The position numbers were made by a program, and so were the translations under genes. From Deltaproteobacteria bacterium (GTDB taxonomy: Bacteria > Desulfobacterota > Desulfuromonadia > Geobacterales > Pseudopelobacteraceae): DNA of 36,924 bases. A model generated the notes under the pieces. That model was not told the origin of the DNA, did no database searches, and was given only the letters and a program-made list of their open reading frames with translations. The DNA is taken from contig JAFLLC010000208.1 in NCBI GenBank assembly GCA_019162745.1, forward strand, positions 1 to 36,924, given 5' to 3'. Positions 34,801 to 36,924 of this stretch are shown here, piece by piece; position 1 is the stretch's first letter, and every line of letters begins with the position of its first letter.

Positions 34801-35165
34801 AGCATCTTGCCGACAAGCAGGGGCGCCTGTTCCTGCAGCAGTCCCAGGCGGATTTGTTTAGCGGCAAAGACCTTGGTCGCCGCCAGCAGTGCCGTTTTGG
34901 TCCGGTCTATTACCGCATCCTGAACTTTGCCCTCCACATGGGTGAGAATGAAGTTCATTTTTTGTTCGGGGGCAGTCAACGCCTGATAGGCAGGATCAAT
35001 GCGGAAAACCACATCATAGGCGGCAATCAGGGTTACCGCCGCCTTCCCTTCAGGCGTCTGATCAAAAGCTATTTTCTCGGCGGCGCAAGAAACTTGCACC
35101 GTCGAAAAAACCAGAAGCATAACGATCATGGCCAAGGCGTAGATGCGGTGTGGCAATCTTTTCAT
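31875..35165 (-). CDS. Large exported protein with C-terminal NTF2-like module, unknown function
   Basis: 1096 residues. Residues 1-30 form a signal peptide (ALAMIVMLLVFSTVQVSCAAE); the Cys lacks a classic lipobox because position -3 is Gln. Residues 30-960 look almost entirely helical. They include a small-residue/glycine-rich hydrophobic stretch (SGSVADEVLGALVPGWGTF, about 180-230) and long charged, coiled-coil-like segments such as LFDAKVAAMRLEAEARLELA. Residues about 975-1096 form an NTF2-like domain (FYQKFSEAYEAKND to GQFWLVQ) resembling those of the two upstream proteins. AAGGA lies seven bases before the ATG. It sits 33 bases after the Ig/NTF2 gene and overlaps the CruF-like gene. I recognise no characterised homologue. 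Confidence 0.7.
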   Translation of the reverse strand: MKRLPHRIYALAMIVMLLVFSTVQVSCAAEKIAFDQTPEGKAAVTLIAAYDVVFRIDPAYQALTAPEQKMNFILTHVEGKVQDAVIDRTKTALLAATKVFAAKQIRLGLLQEQAPLLVGKMLIEDKSLSALWPGVKADIDVKLGVSMKILDGSIKSAEIGWSTYQAWNSGGAEAGLRALSGSVADEVLGALVPGWGTFRLAQGAVIALGEYVMAYAFDTALAGKINTIFPDIQGNPQGFGEWVIDKSPSAIRAKIDNDWELVDYSGMWAGTGTDAGEEKMKQAIADQIIDMRSSLMAKHRTERIAQQEVMSLVDKAESDKKLAESQVIALTAAASTQAAEGLKVFNQFKGTVLVLKKDAVEQMGKEAKEQSEEIAEGQKKRIFQPINMEPALKHLEIALKEYNESPANGYNQALIEFEENAFADEYRSAIHAAALANDESGSLIELPGNLLVFSDGSQAYTKARKALFDAKVAAMRLEAEARLELARTAAHSDMQSLSDRIKAFNAVSKQMAKSLEERIGAQLSAANIYFSRPGDKDFMALAYANLFGSEAGTYLTAISELKEKGTFYDARPGFYLKAWLDMKKAEKKAQQDASLAGVLLGQEKAFFTDRAIAARAILDAFKKKFSEKIRPADSTLVARLGAEQIAGNNWCGSIATFHCFESGDAAVTLFLTGKFNSIQAEPLFMAPEIFDHVAVLNRSYVVQNYNKSLAAIQDAASTLQWYADMDELALAIIGRSTLAAKGLQNFTYTGDEAAESARATQAFMQKDGVWLIAPDATGSSDGTKIYSALQKAWKENGHRIESLQKLVQSYGKGIYYREGGPPIGPATLEGYKCFSKMLSIWEAAESKAKKDLTLFAGEIAAQRKTFQERFKAASDETTTVRRLDKMNALEKDLDRALDLAGSGANRVMLVLKDELSAMKSAARIFITTNENEWKEHLEELAKSGGAAVKRDIEALGQLSPEDVEVRNILNDKLQIQSFYQKFSEAYEAKNDSGLMGCLDDDWSAGDGTTLADVQDYFRNMFSVFDQIQLKMGDLRIEQNGPNAGYLVSYELLITGHIFAENLKHEEKSTVMEIVTVDSTGRIKIARTPQGQFWLVQ

Positions 35166-35198
35166 AGCACTTCCTTCGATTTGTTGGTATCAGCCGAC

Positions 35199-36134
35199 CT
35201 ACCAAATCTGGTGGAACCAAATGTCCTCACCCCCTCCATTGTATGTTTCGTTAACAGGAGCGATCAGGACATTGCCACTGGAGTCAATTTTGATCACCGC
35301 ACTATTCTCAGCGGAATTAACCGTACCAGTGGCCACTTCCGACGCATCGGACAGACCGAACAAAAGCGGATTTTTCATGCTGAATACGAGCGGTCCCTTT
35401 TCGCCGAGAGCAAAGATGAACTCGCTTGCCCCCATGTCACGCAGGGTCTGGCCATTTCTGCTGGAAGTGAGCTTGCGGCTGAAGGTAAAAGATGTGTAAA
35501 TTTTCCCATTGGCAGCAGTGACGTTGTTGATTGTGTAGGTAATGTCGATGTTGTCGAAGGCGCTGAAGTCTTTTCTGACGGCGCGGTCCAGCACCGAGGG
35601 GTCGGCAGCGAAATCCTCGCTCACCATTGCCATAAAGCGCGCTGGGTCTTCTGCCCGATAGGCGGCAATCAGTTCAGCTATGGCCTGACGGACCAGTGCA
35701 GTGATGTTCTGATCGCTGATGGATATCTCCTTACGGGTGGCGTCCACATCATTCGATTTTCCGGTGGTGTCGATGGTTTTGACGAATAGTACGTATGTTT
35801 TTCCCGCTTCCGGACGGAAGCTGTATTCAAAGCTGCCATCGGAACTTTTGCGGGCTTTTTCCCAACTTTCCTTGTTGTTGCTGCTGACCTGCACCGAGCC
35901 GACCGCCGAGGAGCTGGTGGCCGCTTTGCCGCGCAGCACAATCTGACCGTTTTCCAGCGTCTCACGGTAGACCGTGACCTTGTCTCCCAGTTCATCATAG
36001 GAAACGCCGTTCAGGTACAGGTATTTGGTTGATATCTCGTTTTCAGACTGACCGAAGATCCACCATTTGGCCTGGCTGGTGGCCGGCAGCAGGGCCAAAA
36101 GTGTGATGACAATAAAATAACGCAACATATTCAT
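35199..36134 (-). CDS. Exported protein with Ig-like and NTF2-like domains
   Basis: 311 residues. A signal peptide (MNMLRYFIVITLLALLPATS) is probably cleaved after ATSQA. Residues about 48-138 resemble a bacterial Ig-like domain (IVLRGKAATSSSAVGSVQVS, SFEYSFRPEAGKTYVLFVKT, DTTGKSNDV). Residues about 145-262 form an NTF2-like domain (LIAAYRAEDPARFMAMVSE, KDFSAFDNIDITYTINNV, ending NPLLFGLSD). A 50-residue tail follows. AAGGAG lies seven bases before the chosen ATG; a longer reading would run back into the upstream lipoprotein gene. It sits between two NTF2-module genes and is probably cotranscribed. It should be periplasmic or surface located; function unknown. Confidence 0.75.
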   Translation of the reverse strand: MNMLRYFIVITLLALLPATSQAKWWIFGQSENEISTKYLYLNGVSYDELGDKVTVYRETLENGQIVLRGKAATSSSAVGSVQVSSNNKESWEKARKSSDGSFEYSFRPEAGKTYVLFVKTIDTTGKSNDVDATRKEISISDQNITALVRQAIAELIAAYRAEDPARFMAMVSEDFAADPSVLDRAVRKDFSAFDNIDITYTINNVTAANGKIYTSFTFSRKLTSSRNGQTLRDMGASEFIFALGEKGPLVFSMKNPLLFGLSDASEVATGTVNSAENSAVIKIDSSGNVLIAPVNETYNGGGEDIWFHQIW

Positions 36135-36159
36135 AAAAATCTCCTTGAATTGAATTGAT

Positions 36160-36642
36160 TCAATGTAGTCCAAACAGCCGTGGGCCGCGCTGACTGTACA
36201 GTTTATAGACACCATCCTCCAGTACAAAAACCAGAGAGGTCTCTTTTGTTTCGCTCTTGGTTTTACTGGTCTTGATGTCGGTCCAGCCGCGGGTAAAGGT
36301 AATGGCAACAAAAGCCTTGTTACCCTTGTTGTCAAGAGTGATGTTATTGACCGTATAGCGGAGCGACAGGTTATGGTAGGTACTGAAGTCCCGCTGGATG
36401 GCGGTGGTGAGGATTCTTGCCTCGCCTGTGTAGTTGCCGCTTGTCAGTTCTGTGAACTGACGGCTGTTCTTGGCTTCGTAGGCGGAAATGAGTTGGTCAA
36501 GTGACTGTCTGACCTGACTATGGCGCTTCGCTGCAATAGCCGACGGTGAATCACTGCTGCCTCCAATCTGCAGACCGGCGCAGGCGGTGAGTGTGGTGTA
36601 TGGAAGCAGTAAAAGTGATATGGCTATGACAAGTCTGCGCAT
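36160..36642 (-). CDS. Lipoprotein with NTF2-like domain
   Basis: 160 residues. The lipobox is L-T-A-C with Cys21 (LLLPYTTLTACAGL), followed by Ala at +2, so outer-membrane sorting is likely. A 20-residue Ser/Ala linker leads to an NTF2-like domain at about 42-160 (LISAYEAKNSRQFTELTSG, RDFSTYHNLSLRYTVNNI) that ends YSQRGPRLFGLH. The ending matches NPLLFGL in the next gene. GGGGG lies upstream of the ATG. It is 53 bases downstream of a beta-barrel gene and 25 bases upstream of the Ig/NTF2 gene. The NTF2 fold is used both for enzymes and for ligand binding; no catalytic residues are evident. Confidence 0.75.
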   Translation of the reverse strand: MRRLVIAISLLLLPYTTLTACAGLQIGGSSDSPSAIAAKRHSQVRQSLDQLISAYEAKNSRQFTELTSGNYTGEARILTTAIQRDFSTYHNLSLRYTVNNITLDNKGNKAFVAITFTRGWTDIKTSKTKSETKETSLVFVLEDGVYKLYSQRGPRLFGLH

Positions 36643-36695
36643 GTATGCCCCCGTAAAATGCTTGTTAATAACGGAAATTCAGGTGACGGCTGTTT

Positions 36696-36924
36696 TCAGA
36701 ACTGCGTGCTAATGCCGCCGGTGACGCTCGTTTCACGGAAATTCTGGCTGCCGCCGACGGCATTTGGGTCGTAGCGGAAGCTGTTTGATGATGCCTTGGC
36801 GTACACCATTCCCTGCAACTTGCTCAGCATATCCGGTCGCCAGAAAATATTCATATTGGCAAAAAACTTGGCTGTATCAGTGCCAACCTCTTTTTCCAGG
36901 CGGTTTTCGCCTACCTTGAAGTTG
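36696..36924 (-). CDS. Outer-membrane beta-barrel protein, C-terminal fragment
   Basis: Only the last 75 residues lie in the window. They alternate polar and hydrophobic residues as transmembrane beta strands do (KFFANMNIFWRPDM, KLQGMVYAKASS, ETSVTGGISTQF) and end in phenylalanine, the C-terminal signal recognised by the BAM complex. The 5' part lies beyond the right edge, so family and size cannot be given. It is the first visible gene of the run that includes the three NTF2-module proteins. Confidence 0.7.
   Translation of the reverse strand, partial: NFKVGENRLEKEVGTDTAKFFANMNIFWRPDMLSKLQGMVYAKASSNSFRYDPNAVGGSQNFRETSVTGGISTQF

Overview
The window looks like chromosomal core DNA from a Geobacter/Pelobacter-type deltaproteobacterium (order Geobacterales). 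This is judged from gene content, not from a database search: a single-chain pyruvate:ferredoxin oxidoreductase, flavoredoxin, a UbiA/UbiD/UbiX set, a short transaldolase, and the tRNA-Ser / SRP RNA / dnaX / ybaB / recR / por run on one strand. Base composition is moderately GC-rich and even. There are no integrases, transposases or CRISPR arrays. Most genes read on the minus strand.

Layout. 1-787: the 5' part of a flavoredoxin gene and an initiator tRNA-Met with a strong promoter and terminator. 876-6128 (minus): SPOR-domain protein, argS, a tiny cysteine-rich protein, an FtsB/DivIC septum protein, UDP-xylose synthase and UDP-glucose dehydrogenase, the last two making UDP-xylose from UDP-glucose in two steps. 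6129-6571: non-coding. 6572-10923: mscL (+), srkA (-), rsgA (+), a dispersed-type inverted repeat, and a CBS/DRTGG-regulated family II pyrophosphatase (+). 10945-21686 (minus): a long gene series folK, YHS protein, transaldolase, glgA, ubiD-like, ubiA-like, ubiX, a family 2-like glycosyltransferase and metH. 21744-22762: a candidate small RNA and a SDR/epimerase gene. 22779-30162 (minus): a small helical protein, por, recR, a structured intergenic RNA candidate, ybaB, dnaX, the SRP RNA and tRNA-Ser(GGA). 30274-31023 (+): a nucleoside-phosphorylase-family enzyme, convergent with and overlapping a carotenoid-type membrane protein.

31006-36924 (minus) is the least ordinary part. A beta-barrel outer-membrane protein (cut by the window end) is followed by three exported proteins: a lipoprotein, an Ig-like protein and a 1096-residue protein. 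All three carry what looks like the same NTF2-like module. The 1096-residue gene is joined by a TAATG stop/start overlap to the carotenoid-type membrane protein. I do not recognise this as a described system. An envelope machine that binds or moves a small hydrophobic ligand, perhaps an isoprenoid, is a hypothesis only.

RNA-level observations add to this: a probable leaderless GTG start for folK; an isolated promoter-hairpin-terminator unit whose loop carries CCUCC; mutually exclusive hairpins plus a terminator between ybaB and recR; a ten-adenine slippery run in dnaX that would remove the conserved tau tail; and an SRP RNA whose closing helix extends right to its predicted start and terminator.
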